A stretch of 51,011 nucleotides of DNA from Desulfobacteraceae bacterium (GCA_011391695.1 JAABQB010000020.1:1-51011); one strand, 5' to 3'; numbered from the stretch's first letter, positions 1-8,500 are shown. The notes: generated by a model not told the origin, from the letters alone. Program-made: numbers and translations.

Positions 1-132
1 GAATCAGCGCCTATGATTTAATGCGTTTCTATTAAATATCAGATGGTTAATCATATATAAATTGACGTCTGTGGTGATTATCCAAAATGCCCTTTGTATC
101 TGAAGGCAATGGCCTTTATACGCACTTAACTT

Positions 133-165
133 TTACCGAATTCGGCTCAAAGCCGTTTTCGGTAA
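133..165. repeat. Intergenic inverted repeat (hairpin)
   Basis: Eight-base arms TTACCGAA (133-140) and TTCGGTAA (158-165) enclose a second short stem, CGGCT/AGCCG. No T-run follows on either strand, so it does not look like an intrinsic terminator. It ends 30 bases before the first gene and could be a leader structure, an operator or a dispersed palindrome. The rest of positions 1-195 shows no gene. Confidence 0.5.
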
Positions 166-195
166 GAACTCAAACGTTATGCGCAAGGAAACCGA

Positions 196-888
196 ATGAG
201 AATATGGGATATCAGTCCGGGTTATTTAAATCGACAAAGTTTGCTTGGAGAGCATAGAGAGCTCCATGGAATCGTTTCAATAATTGTGAACGGCAAAGAT
301 GGATATTCCAAGCACCCGGAAACTATTCGATGGGTTGGTTTTGGTTGGGCACTTAGGCAACGACACAGGCAACTCGCAGCCGAAATGTTACTCAGAGGCT
401 TTACTGAAAAAACACCTGTGACTACGCGTTCTAATAAAGGCATCTGGCCGGATATTTATATTGATGAACCCTGCAAGCAGTTTCAGTTGCTTGCAATCAA
501 GTATCTTGATAAGGAGCAGGGCCGAATCCCTTTGCCAGGAAATGCACAGCAGTTGTGGAGTAATCACAAGTATTCTGTGCTTGCTCGTGACGTTAAATTA
601 TATAAGGAAATCGGACGCAATGTAGCCAGAATAAATGATGCCAAATTTTCTGAATTGACAAGGGTTCTGACAGAGTTACTGAGAAAACCTCCGTCGATTG
701 GTGGACTGAGAAATGCGTTACAACATATGTGGGGGTACGTCTCAGAATATTCAACAGAAACAAAGGGGAGAATAGAGACGTGGCCGTTGAGTGAGTTGTT
801 GAAAGAGATTCAGCGACTGGCCATAGCATGCAAAAACCCATATCTGAATTCGTCAACCGCTCTAAGCGAGCTGATGGCATGGTTATAA
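196..888 (+). CDS. Pyrimidine-dimer glycosylase (endonuclease V)-like protein fused to DUF1722
   Basis: Predicted DNA-repair protein of 230 residues. Residues 1-75 resemble the Pyr_excise family (T4 endonuclease V): the stretch GEHRELH aligns with the phage AEYRELP, so Glu22 sits where the catalytic Glu23 of T4 lies. Residues about 115-225 (WSNHKYSVLARD, YKEIGR, NALQHMWGY) resemble DUF1722, the YbgA domain often found beside photolyases or fused to DUF523. The ATG follows AAGGAAA at a good distance. Residue 2 is Arg, where T4 uses the amino group of Thr2 as nucleophile, so the base-excision chemistry is not assured. The gene stands alone, convergent with the radical SAM gene. The family calls come from remembered motifs; the catalytic role is inference. 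Confidence 0.72.
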   Translation: MRIWDISPGYLNRQSLLGEHRELHGIVSIIVNGKDGYSKHPETIRWVGFGWALRQRHRQLAAEMLLRGFTEKTPVTTRSNKGIWPDIYIDEPCKQFQLLAIKYLDKEQGRIPLPGNAQQLWSNHKYSVLARDVKLYKEIGRNVARINDAKFSELTRVLTELLRKPPSIGGLRNALQHMWGYVSEYSTETKGRIETWPLSELLKEIQRLAIACKNPYLNSSTALSELMAWL

Positions 889-1923
889 TCAACTGTTTGC
901 ATCTACGCCGAATCCGCCTGCCGGCAGCGATGAGTCGGGAATTACACGCACGGATTTGACGTCAAACAACTTCTTTATTTTACTGATATTGCCGTTTTTC
1001 AATCCACGGAGTTCCGAAACACTTTTCGGATGAATCCTTATGATGATCTCTCCAGTCAGGATAGATTCCGATTGAAGAACACCAATTATATTATCAAGAA
1101 AAATTTCCGAATATACGAGATGGCCGAAGGCCGGATGATATGGCCCTGCAAGAATAGAAATTCCTTCCCTCAGATCCTCCGTGGCCTGCAAACCCATGCG
1201 GATAACCCTGATATTATTTTCCCTGAAAACAAGATATGCCTTTTTTGTAATCGACACTCCTTCTTCAAGAGAGAGCGGCACATATTTTCCCTTCTTATAT
1301 AACACGGCAAGAGGGCTTCCTGCCAGTACAACGGTCGGATATATTCTTACAAAATCGGGGAGAAGTTCCGCAATGAGCTGCGCGGTATGAATCGATCTCT
1401 TCTCATCGTCACCAGGCAATCCTATCATCATCTGCAGGCCTGTCTCAAACTTTCTTTTTTTAATCAGCGAAACCGCGTTTATTGTATCTGAAGATGTGTG
1501 ACCGCGCTTTGCAGCAGCGAGTACGGCATCATCCATAGATTGCACGCCCAGTTCAATAGTCGATACCGGAAAATTATTTAGAAAATCGAGCTTATTGTTG
1601 TCAATAGTATCCGGGCGGGTTGAAAACCTTATGCTGTCAACAAGACCATTTGTTACATATTTTGCTGCCGCGAACAAAAGTTTTTCAATTTTATCAATAC
1701 CAAGTCCTAAAAAATTACCGCCATAAAAACCGATTTGAACCCTGCCTCTGTTTTTACCTTTGTGTTTCAAATACTCTGTAATTATATGGTTTAATTCTTC
1801 CTTGGGAGGAATTATTCTTTGTTTGCCGGTAAGAGTATTCTGGTTGCAGAAAACGCATTGATTAGGACATCCTGCGTGGGGAATAAAAACAGGAATTATG
1901 AAATCTTTAATGGCATTATCCAT
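889..1923 (-). CDS. Radical SAM protein, Elp3-like family
   Basis: 344-residue radical SAM enzyme. The cluster motif CxxxCxxC is at Cys19, Cys23 and Cys26 (AGCPNQCVFC) and is followed by GFYGGNFLG, a SAM-binding GGE-like segment. The arrangement resembles the Elp3 / YhcC-type radical SAM domain without the acetyltransferase part. The substrate is unknown; tRNA modification is possible only by analogy. The ATG lies inside the end of rnc (8-base overlap), so the two genes are probably translationally coupled. A radical SAM gene next to rnc is also seen in other bacteria, from memory. It is the last gene of a leftward dksA-PHP-rnc-radical SAM run. Confidence 0.8.
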   Translation of the reverse strand: MDNAIKDFIIPVFIPHAGCPNQCVFCNQNTLTGKQRIIPPKEELNHIITEYLKHKGKNRGRVQIGFYGGNFLGLGIDKIEKLLFAAAKYVTNGLVDSIRFSTRPDTIDNNKLDFLNNFPVSTIELGVQSMDDAVLAAAKRGHTSSDTINAVSLIKKRKFETGLQMMIGLPGDDEKRSIHTAQLIAELLPDFVRIYPTVVLAGSPLAVLYKKGKYVPLSLEEGVSITKKAYLVFRENNIRVIRMGLQATEDLREGISILAGPYHPAFGHLVYSEIFLDNIIGVLQSESILTGEIIIRIHPKSVSELRGLKNGNISKIKKLFDVKSVRVIPDSSLPAGGFGVDANS

Positions 1924-2629
1924 CGGCTTTCATTTGATTTGCCGTCAGTATATCAAGTGCTTTTCGAGCCGCATCCTGCTCTGCGTGTTTTTTGCTTTTT
2001 CCATATCCTTCGGTCCGGATATCATCTACCGACAACTCGACTCTGAAGTCCTTGTTATGATCCGGGCCTGTTTCTTCAATAACAATGTAGACCGGTTTTT
2101 CCCCTTGTCCAGCTTGAAGCAGTTCCTGAATTCTGCTTTTATAATCGTAGATTGAAGCAAGATTTCCATCCGGCTCGAAAAAGCCTGAAAAATAATTTTC
2201 AATCAATCTGAAAGCCGTATCATAACCACCGTCAAGATATGCCGCGGCAATGATTGCTTCAAAGGTATTGGCCAATATAGAATTTTTTTCCCTTCCGTTA
2301 GTTAAGGATTCCCCTTTCCCAAGTTGTATATGGAAACCAAGATCCAAAGATCGTGCAACGGACGCAACCTGTGTTTCGTTAACCAGATTGGATCGCATCC
2401 GGGACAGATCTCCTTCATCCAGATCCGGAAAATGATTAAGCAGCATATGCCCTATAACAAGGTTTAAGACAGCATCTCCTAAAAATTCCAGCCTCTCATT
2501 ATCACGCATCTGGTGGTGCGCCTGCTCGTTCACGAAAGAGCTGTGCCGAAGAGCCTCTTCAAGAAGGTTTTGATTTTTAAATCCATATGCAAGTCGTTTC
2601 TCTAATGCAGAAGGTCCAGGCCGTTTCAT
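1916..2629 (-). CDS. rnc: Ribonuclease III
   Basis: Endoribonuclease that cuts double-stranded RNA in rRNA and mRNA processing. The catalytic signature NERLEFLGDA lies at about residues 44-53, a second acidic patch (NTFEAIIAAAYLDGG) follows, and a C-terminal double-stranded RNA-binding domain covers about 165-235, ending in GKSKKHAEQDAARKALD. At 237 residues it has the usual length. The ATG at 2629 is preferred to the TTG just before it because AAGGAA is then spaced about six bases away. The gene follows the PHP gene with a short gap and overlaps the radical SAM start by eight bases. Confidence 0.96.
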   Translation of the reverse strand: MKRPGPSALEKRLAYGFKNQNLLEEALRHSSFVNEQAHHQMRDNERLEFLGDAVLNLVIGHMLLNHFPDLDEGDLSRMRSNLVNETQVASVARSLDLGFHIQLGKGESLTNGREKNSILANTFEAIIAAAYLDGGYDTAFRLIENYFSGFFEPDGNLASIYDYKSRIQELLQAGQGEKPVYIVIEETGPDHNKDFRVELSVDDIRTEGYGKSKKHAEQDAARKALDILTANQMKADG

Positions 2630-2638
2630 CAAAATTCC

Positions 2639-3514
2639 TTATCTTAACTGCTTAATAAGATCTTCATACAGGTAATATGGCACATGAAAATCTCCTCTTC
2701 CGGAACCCATATTAATATCGGGTTTCAAAGAACCGTGAAAGTCGGTACCACCCGTTATGAGCAGCTCATGTTTTTGTGCAAGCTTCAAATAATACGAAAG
2801 TTCTTCTTTTGAATGCTCCGGATAATATGCCTCTATCCCTTTTAAACCCATTTCTTTCAGTTCAACTATCAGATCCTCAAACCGGCTGTCATTTACTATT
2901 TCAATAAGCGCGGGATGTGCAAGAACCGGGATACCACCTGCACCGATAATAATCTCAATCACCTTGCCGCATTCAACCCGGTATTTATCAACGTATGCCG
3001 GTTTCCCCTTTCCCAGATATTTGTCGAAGGCTTCTTCAATTGACCCGACGAATCCCTTCTCTAACATTAACCTTGCGATATGGGGTCTTCCTGTCTGCCC
3101 GTTACCTGCAAGTTCAATCACTTCCTGAATAGATATGTTTATACCAAGATTATTTAAGATCTTTATTATCCCGGGATTTCGGTTTTCTCTGGCTTGTTGC
3201 AGTTTGGAAAGAGTCTGATTTAATAAAGGGTCATCAAGACGAAACGAATAGCCCAGAATATGGAAACTTCCTGAACAGAAAAAAGATGGGGAAGGCGCCG
3301 CACTTATTTCAACGCCTGTTAGAAACTTTAAACCCGGGGGGGTACCGGCAACGATTACTTCTTTTGAGCCGTCAATTGTGTCATGGTCTGTAATTGCGAT
3401 GGCCGCAAGATTTATTCTTTCAGCTAAAGCAACTATTTCTTTGGGAGAAAAAGTCCCGTCCGATGCAGTTGAATGTATATGAAGGTCAATTCTCCTGTTA
3501 TTGCTATAATCCAA
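2639..3514 (-). CDS. PHP-domain phosphoesterase
   Basis: 291-residue PHP-family metal-dependent phosphoesterase. Metal-ligand motifs are intact: DLHIHSTASDG near the N-terminus, AITDHDTIDG, AHPALI and GGTDFHG near the C-terminus. The overall shape matches the YciV/RNase AM-type 3',5'-nucleotide phosphatase group, with an insert around residues 100-160. The only plausible start is a TTG that overlaps the end of dksA by 11 bases, which argues for translational coupling. The substrate (pAp-type nucleotides or short RNA) cannot be fixed from sequence alone. Confidence 0.88.
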   Translation of the reverse strand: MDYSNNRRIDLHIHSTASDGTFSPKEIVALAERINLAAIAITDHDTIDGSKEVIVAGTPPGLKFLTGVEISAAPSPSFFCSGSFHILGYSFRLDDPLLNQTLSKLQQARENRNPGIIKILNNLGINISIQEVIELAGNGQTGRPHIARLMLEKGFVGSIEEAFDKYLGKGKPAYVDKYRVECGKVIEIIIGAGGIPVLAHPALIEIVNDSRFEDLIVELKEMGLKGIEAYYPEHSKEELSYYLKLAQKHELLITGGTDFHGSLKPDINMGSGRGDFHVPYYLYEDLIKQLR

Positions 3515-3866
3515 GAGCTTTTTCCAGGGCCTCCTCTTTCGCTTTGCAGTCTATGCATTGAGAAGTCACGGGTCTTGCCTTCAGGCGATTAACCGAAATC
3601 TCCCCGGCACAGGTTTCACATACGCCAAAAGTGCCATTTTCGATCCGCTCAAGAGCCGATTTAATCTTGCGAATCAGCTTGCTTTCCCTGTCCCTGATTC
3701 TGAGCATGAAATTGCGGTCAGCCTCAAGAGCTGCGCGATCTGTTGGATCTGGGAAGTTCTCCTTAGGATCTGTCATCCCGGAAACCGTATCCTCTGCCTG
3801 ACTTAAAAGCTCTTCAAGGCGTTTTGATAAAAACTGTCTGAAATATTCGACGTCTTTTTTCTTCAT
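3504..3866 (-). CDS. dksA: DksA/TraR-family zinc-finger regulator
   Basis: 120-residue RNA polymerase secondary-channel regulator that works with (p)ppGpp. The N-terminal half is a charged coiled coil with DPTDRA at residues 40-45, matching the DxxDxA tip motif of DksA. A four-cysteine zinc finger follows (Cys83, 86, 104, 107; CxxC-x17-CxxC). An in-frame start 48 bases further upstream exists, but the ATG at 3866 has GAGGGG six bases before it and gives the usual family length. It heads the leftward cluster with the PHP, rnc and radical SAM genes. A TATAAT-like -10 box is visible upstream but no clear -35. Its signalling partner Rel is encoded in the same window at 37616-39760. Confidence 0.92.
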   Translation of the reverse strand: MKKKDVEYFRQFLSKRLEELLSQAEDTVSGMTDPKENFPDPTDRAALEADRNFMLRIRDRESKLIRKIKSALERIENGTFGVCETCAGEISVNRLKARPVTSQCIDCKAKEEALEKALGL

Positions 3867-4150
3867 AGCAAGCCCCTCTAACGTAGAGATTTTTCCATTA
3901 TAGAATTGGTTCACTTAACATAAGGGCTTATACAAGTAAAGCAAAAAAATAGTATTTATGGGCATCTTAAGACAACCATCATATATAATGCAGCTTTATA
4001 TTGTATCTTTATTAATTATGTAATATGTGAACGTAAACTGATTATGTTGCGAACACTTTTAATGACTCATGTTAGCCATATTCCACGACATGGCGACAGG
4101 TTAGATATTATGCAAAAGGCTCAATCTTAACACAACAGGGGGGTAATAAA

Positions 4151-4405
4151 GTGGCTAAAAGCAAAAAAGATCAACCCAGTAAAACCAATTATAAAAAGGT
4201 CACAATTAAAACAACGGACGGCTTAACAATTCAAGGTAGAATAAATCTTGCACCGGAACAGCGGGTCTCCGATATTTTTACAAAATCTGAAGACCCTTTT
4301 GTAGTTCTGGTTGAAGTATTTTACAGAGAAGGAGAAGGGAAAATCCTTTTTGTGAATAAAAAGCATATCGTATGGGTTGAACCTGAAGATGACGAAAAAA
4401 CCTGA
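4151..4405 (+). CDS. Small uncharacterised protein, beta-rich
   Basis: 84-residue protein starting with GTG, six bases after a strong AGGGGGG ribosome-binding site. The N-terminus is lysine-rich, followed by TTDGLTIQGRINL, QRVSDIFTK, FVVLVEV and LFVNKKHIVWVEP, alternating hydrophobic strands that suggest a small beta-barrel. I recognise the general pattern from short conserved deltaproteobacterial proteins (possibly the DUF6812 type) but cannot give a function. It is convergent with fabD and divergent from dksA. Confidence 0.7.
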   Translation: MAKSKKDQPSKTNYKKVTIKTTDGLTIQGRINLAPEQRVSDIFTKSEDPFVVLVEVFYREGEGKILFVNKKHIVWVEPEDDEKT

Positions 4406-4428
4406 ACAAATTCCTTCTTATATGATAT

Positions 4429-5373
4429 TTATTTGACTTCTTTTATAAAATTATCATAACTTTTCAGGCTGTTGATAGCATATATTTTACAGGGGTAATC
4501 CTTCGGCAATATTTTTTTCAACAGCCCTGTAAGCACTGTGCCGGTGCCGATTTCTGCAAATATTTCGACCTGTTCATCAATCAGCCTGCACATCGAATCA
4601 AACCACTTAACAGGACTGCATAACTGCTTCCCCATAAGAATTCTGATTTCAGAAGGATCCGGAGAAATATTTGCCGTAACATTATGAATAACAGACGTTA
4701 CCGGCTTACTGAAAGAGGCGCTTTCCAGACACTCATTAAATTCTTTTTCTGCTCCCCTTATCAATTCACTGTGCCATGCCCCGCTTACTTTGAGCGGAAC
4801 TGACTTTGCGCCTTTAGCAGAAGCAGCAGTTGAAACTTTTACAACCGCATCAGGTTCTCCGGTAATTACAATCTGTGTTTTTGTATTATGATTTGCCACC
4901 GATACAACATCTTTACCTTTAACATCGGCTATTATCTGTTCAATCTCTTCGATGGGAAGCCCAACTATCGCATGCATTGCTCCCTTATATTTGGTTGCTT
5001 CCCGATGCATCAGCTCTCCCCTTTTGAAGACAAGACCCAAAGCGCTTTCTTTGGAAACAATCCCGGCTGCAGAAAGTGCGCTGTATTCACCAAGGCTGTG
5101 CCCGGCTGAAAAACATGACTTTATTCCTTCTCTTTCAATAGCCGACAGACATGAAAGATTCACGGTGGTTATTGAGGGCTGCAGGTTAACCGTCGCGGTC
5201 AGGTCTTCCATCGGGCCCTTGAAACAAAGCTTTGATATGTTTATTTTACATATATCTGAAGCCATTTCGAAAAGATCTTTTACAAAGTTGAACTCCTCGT
5301 AAAAGTCAAGACCCATACCCACAGATTGGGACCCCTGTCCCGGAAACAGAAATGCCGTCTTCTTCAAATTCAT
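4429..5373 (-). CDS. fabD: Malonyl-CoA:ACP transacylase
   Basis: 314-residue enzyme that moves malonyl groups from CoA to acyl carrier protein for fatty acid synthesis in the cytoplasm. PGQGSQSVGMG lies at residues 11-21, the nucleophile Ser93 in GHSLGE, and the catalytic His in SGAWHSEL near residue 200. The full family length is present. It is not beside other fab genes here; hemA lies upstream on the same strand after about 90 bases that contain a CACAAAG-type repeat. Confidence 0.95.
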   Translation of the reverse strand: MNLKKTAFLFPGQGSQSVGMGLDFYEEFNFVKDLFEMASDICKINISKLCFKGPMEDLTATVNLQPSITTVNLSCLSAIEREGIKSCFSAGHSLGEYSALSAAGIVSKESALGLVFKRGELMHREATKYKGAMHAIVGLPIEEIEQIIADVKGKDVVSVANHNTKTQIVITGEPDAVVKVSTAASAKGAKSVPLKVSGAWHSELIRGAEKEFNECLESASFSKPVTSVIHNVTANISPDPSEIRILMGKQLCSPVKWFDSMCRLIDEQVEIFAEIGTGTVLTGLLKKILPKDYPCKIYAINSLKSYDNFIKEVK

Positions 5374-5389
5374 TCTCCATTATTAGATT

Positions 5390-5461
5390 TTTCACACAAA
5401 GCCTCAAAGACGCAAAGAATAAACCGTTAAAATTTCCTTTTTTTGCTTTGTGTTCTCAAAG
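5390..5461. repeat. CACAAAG/GCAAAGAA-type intergenic repeat
   Basis: Between fabD and hemA the sequence runs CACACAAAG, CTCAAAGACGCAAAGAA and then the opposite sense, TTGCTTTGTGTTCTCAAAG, giving an imperfect inverted arrangement of a short AAAG-rich word. The same kind of word appears at 22070-22140. It looks like a dispersed intergenic repeat; no protein is encoded. Confidence 0.4.
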
Positions 5462-5464
5462 TCA

Positions 5465-6730
5465 TCATTCGTCAAGATTGAAAAGTTTCCGTGTAACATC
5501 AATATAAACAGAATTATTTCCATGGCATCCGTCTCGTTTCAAGAGATGGGTCGGATTATGCATTATTTTATTGATCAGCGCATTCTTCATTCTGTATAAA
5601 GCTTCCCGTTCGCTTTCTGTAATATTTAAAGCATGCATGGTTCTTTCTATTTCAGCTGTTGCAATAGAATCAATTTTATTTCTCAAAGCAACTATGGTGG
5701 GAACAACATCGAGGCTGTCGTACCATTGTTTGAAGCTTATAACAGCTTCATCAATAATTCTTTCACCCTTTATAGCCTCTTTGTTTCTATCTTCAAGATT
5801 TTCATCAATAACACCTTTTAAATCATCTATGTCATAGACATAAGCGTTGTTAAGTTTATTAATTGCAGGATCAATATCCCTCGGAACAGCAATATCAATA
5901 AAGAAAAGCGGACGATTCCTCCTGCCGGGCATAATACGTTTGACCTGATCTTTTGTAAGTATTATGTCCGGCGAACCGGTGGAACTGATTATAATATCAA
6001 CCTGAAGGATAAAGCCTGGGACTTCTTCAAACTTTATGGCGCTCCCGCCGAATTTTCTGGCAAGTTCAACGCCGTTTTTAAATGTCCTGTTTGCGACGAA
6101 TATCTCTTTAACCCTGTTTTTGAGCAGATGTTCAACAGCAAGTTCAGCCATCTCCCCTGCGCCTATCAGCAGCACTTTTTTCCCCTCAAGCTGCCCGAAA
6201 ATTTTCTTCGCCAGCTCAATTGCGGCATAGCTGACTGAAACGGCATTATCTCCGATTCCGGTTTCTGTTCTTATTCTCTTTGCCGTAAAAAAAGTTCTGT
6301 GAAGAAGCCTGTTTAATATAACTCCCGAGGTTTTTCTTTTTGTTGCATTAAAATATGCCTCTTTGATCTGCCCAAGGATCTGGGGCTCCCCGACCATCAT
6401 GGAATCAAGACTAGATGCAACCCTGAATATATGCCGGACAGCCTCATCGCCTTCGTGAATATAAATTGAATCCTGGAATTGAGAAAGAGGCACGTTTTTA
6501 AATTCTGAAAGATGCCTTTTGGCTGTTTCAACCGCCTCCGCTTTGTCGCCTGCCGCCATCAGAATTTCAACCCGGTTGCAAGTCGAAAATAAAACGACTT
6601 CATTCACGGAAGCTGATTTTTTAATGGCATCAAGCATTGCAGCCGCTTCTTCTTTTGAAATAGCAAGACACTCTCTTATTTCAACCGGAGCGGTTTTATG
6701 ATTTAATCCAAGAAGTATTATTTCAACCAT
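5465..6730 (-). CDS. hemA: Glutamyl-tRNA reductase
   Basis: 421-residue NADPH-dependent enzyme that reduces glutamyl-tRNA to glutamate-1-semialdehyde, the first committed step of C5-pathway tetrapyrrole synthesis. GLNHKTAPVEIRE lies at the N-terminus, the catalytic Cys51 in STCNRVEI, the NADPH-binding GAGEMAEL in the middle and a helical dimerisation domain at the end. The ATG at 6730 is chosen over a TTG nine bases upstream because it gives the family N-terminus; no strong ribosome-binding site is seen. It follows the ccsA/hemX-like gene by about 45 bases in a leftward run with sirC. Confidence 0.96.
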   Translation of the reverse strand: MVEIILLGLNHKTAPVEIRECLAISKEEAAAMLDAIKKSASVNEVVLFSTCNRVEILMAAGDKAEAVETAKRHLSEFKNVPLSQFQDSIYIHEGDEAVRHIFRVASSLDSMMVGEPQILGQIKEAYFNATKRKTSGVILNRLLHRTFFTAKRIRTETGIGDNAVSVSYAAIELAKKIFGQLEGKKVLLIGAGEMAELAVEHLLKNRVKEIFVANRTFKNGVELARKFGGSAIKFEEVPGFILQVDIIISSTGSPDIILTKDQVKRIMPGRRNRPLFFIDIAVPRDIDPAINKLNNAYVYDIDDLKGVIDENLEDRNKEAIKGERIIDEAVISFKQWYDSLDVVPTIVALRNKIDSIATAEIERTMHALNITESEREALYRMKNALINKIMHNPTHLLKRDGCHGNNSVYIDVTRKLFNLDE

Positions 6731-6775
6731 ATATATCAAACATACTGAGGACTTATTACAACCGATGAGAACACG

Positions 6776-7594
6776 TCATCTTGTAAATATTCCATGATGC
6801 CCTTTTAAAAGAAAATTAACGCCAAAAAAAGTAAACAAAACAACAGCAAACCCGATTATGGCCATCACAGCGGCTTTTTTACCTCTCCAGCCGACAGTAA
6901 GACGTCCGTGAAGAATCGCCGCGTACAACAGCCATGTAATGCCGGACCAGACCTCCTTCGGATCCCAGCTCCAGAATCTTCCCCAGACAGACTTGGCATA
7001 AATAAACCCGGTAATAAGCCCTATCGTGAGCAGGGTAAAACCGGTTGCGATACAGGCATAACCGGTGCTGTCAAGAAGATCGAGCGAAGGAAGCCGTTTA
7101 TAAAAAAACCCGTGTTTTTTCCCCTTAATTGCATTTTCCTGAGCAATATAAAGCAGCCCGACTCCGCAGGCCAGAGCAAAAGCCGCATGGCCCACAAAAA
7201 TTGAAACCACATGCACAATAAGCCAAATACTGTTGAAAATGGTCTGAGTTTCAACAATTTTGCCGGGCACAAGAAAAGATGCCACAACGCACGCCGCAGC
7301 AAGAAGAGCGGCATATCCGCCGAGAACTTTTACCTTAAACTTGTATTGAAAAGCAAAAAAAACCCCGGCAACCGCCCAGCCTGTGACAAGAAGTGTTTCG
7401 TGCAGATTCCTGACAGGTATCTGCCCTGTTTTTGCATAATAATAGCCTATCATAATCGAATTGCACAAAAAGCCTGTTGCCAGAAAAACCTGGCCTATCC
7501 TGTGAAGATACTCTTTCTGGAAGAAAAAATACGAAATGTATCCGACCGAGCTGAGGACGTACAAAAAACTGGTTACAGTAATCAGGTTATCCAT
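6776..7594 (-). CDS. ccsA: CcsA/HemX-like cytochrome c assembly membrane protein
   Basis: 272-residue integral membrane protein with about eight hydrophobic segments. The haem-handling WWD motif (WGRFWSWDPKEVW ... LLYAAILHG) spans residues about 204-230, and conserved-type histidines are at 65, 128, 136 and 229. This is the CcsA/ResC family of system II cytochrome c maturation. Its place directly before hemA also matches Bacillus HemX, a related protein that affects glutamyl-tRNA reductase levels. The full WWD motif favours a haem delivery role, but no Ccs1/ResB partner is in the window. The gene lies between the 183-bp element and hemA. Confidence 0.85.
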   Translation of the reverse strand: MDNLITVTSFLYVLSSVGYISYFFFQKEYLHRIGQVFLATGFLCNSIMIGYYYAKTGQIPVRNLHETLLVTGWAVAGVFFAFQYKFKVKVLGGYAALLAAACVVASFLVPGKIVETQTIFNSIWLIVHVVSIFVGHAAFALACGVGLLYIAQENAIKGKKHGFFYKRLPSLDLLDSTGYACIATGFTLLTIGLITGFIYAKSVWGRFWSWDPKEVWSGITWLLYAAILHGRLTVGWRGKKAAVMAIIGFAVVLFTFFGVNFLLKGHHGIFTR

Positions 7595-7629
7595 CTGTCA
7601 CACCGTTTTATATATTAATCCGGTTTCGA

Positions 7630-7812
7630 TTAGTGTCCATCCGGAAACAAAGCTCGGACACAGTTGAGTTTCCAATTCGGAAATAGGCAATTTTGGGCAA
7701 GCTCAAGGAAATCAAGGGATTGCGCGGAGGCATACGCAATGTATGCCGCACAAGAAATCCCGCAGATTGACACCGAGATCGCTCAAAAGGGCCATTTCCG
7801 GATGGAAACTAA
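7630..7812. mobile_element. 183-bp inverted-repeat element (MITE-like), copy 1
   Basis: The ends are imperfect inverted repeats: the left begins TTAGTGTCCATCCGGAAA and the right, read on the other strand, begins TTAGTTTCCATCCGGAAA. The inside holds TTTCC/GGAAA, a GGGATT/AATCCC stem and a GGCATAC/GTATGCC hairpin at about 7730-7748. It encodes no transposase. A second copy of identical length lies at 39857-40039 with about 14 differences. The element overlaps the 3' end of sirC and supplies its last nine codons and stop. It sits in an otherwise tight tetrapyrrole gene run. Confidence 0.88.
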
Positions 7813-8490
7813 TTGTTCTTCCTGCCCCATCAAATCCATATAGCCGTAGCCTTCGCCAAGCACATCAAAAAGAACAGAGTCAATCTTATCAGCATCATTG
7901 TTCTTTATTAATTGTGCAATATCCCTATTTATAAGCTTTTCAAAAAGAGGTTTATGCGCTTCAGGCTCATGATTGTAACGCAGAAGTTTTTTTCTGATTG
8001 CTCCCATTAATTTCAAAAAATCAGCGTATTCAACACCGTATTGTTTTTCGAGATCTTTTCTGATTTTTTTTGCAAAAGCAGGGCTTTTGCCTGAAGTCGA
8101 TACTGCTATTACGAGATCTCCCCGTTTCACGAGCGCCGGCAGTATAAAGTTACATGCCTCCGGGCGATCCGCAATGTTGCAAAGTATATTAAATTTCCCT
8201 GCATCTTCGCTTACCTGCCGGTTAAGCTCTTCATTATCGGTTGCGCATATAACAAGAAACATGCCTTCAAGATCGGATTCAATGTAAGAGCGTTTTATCA
8301 ATGTTATCAAATCTGAACCGGCAAGCTTAAGAAGCTTTTCACTTGCCTCAGGACTTACAACGGTTACGGAAGCCATGCACTCCAAAAGGGTCATCACCTT
8401 CCGGGTTCCTACGTCGCCGCCTCCGATCACAAGGCATTTTCTATTTTTTATGTCAAGATTAACCGGATAATATCTCATTAAATCAATCAT
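7783..8490 (-). CDS. sirC: Precorrin-2 dehydrogenase / sirohydrochlorin ferrochelatase-like protein
   Basis: 235-residue protein of the SirC/Met8/CysG N-terminal family, which oxidises precorrin-2 to sirohydrochlorin with NAD for sirohaem (or alternative haem) synthesis. The NAD-binding motif VIGGGDVGTRK is near residues 21-31, followed by ICATDNEELN and the family stretch CNIADRPEACNFILPALVKRGDLVIAVSTSGKSP (given here only to mark residues about 125-160). The ATG at 8490 is preferred to an upstream GTG because AAGGTG then sits six bases away. The final nine residues and the stop are encoded by the inserted 183-bp element, so the native C-terminus may be altered. It follows the MBL gene closely. 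Confidence 0.9.
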   Translation of the reverse strand: MIDLMRYYPVNLDIKNRKCLVIGGGDVGTRKVMTLLECMASVTVVSPEASEKLLKLAGSDLITLIKRSYIESDLEGMFLVICATDNEELNRQVSEDAGKFNILCNIADRPEACNFILPALVKRGDLVIAVSTSGKSPAFAKKIRKDLEKQYGVEYADFLKLMGAIRKKLLRYNHEPEAHKPLFEKLINRDIAQLIKNNDADKIDSVLFDVLGEGYGYMDLMGQEEQLVSIRKWPF

Positions 8491-8500
8491 TTTTGACACC

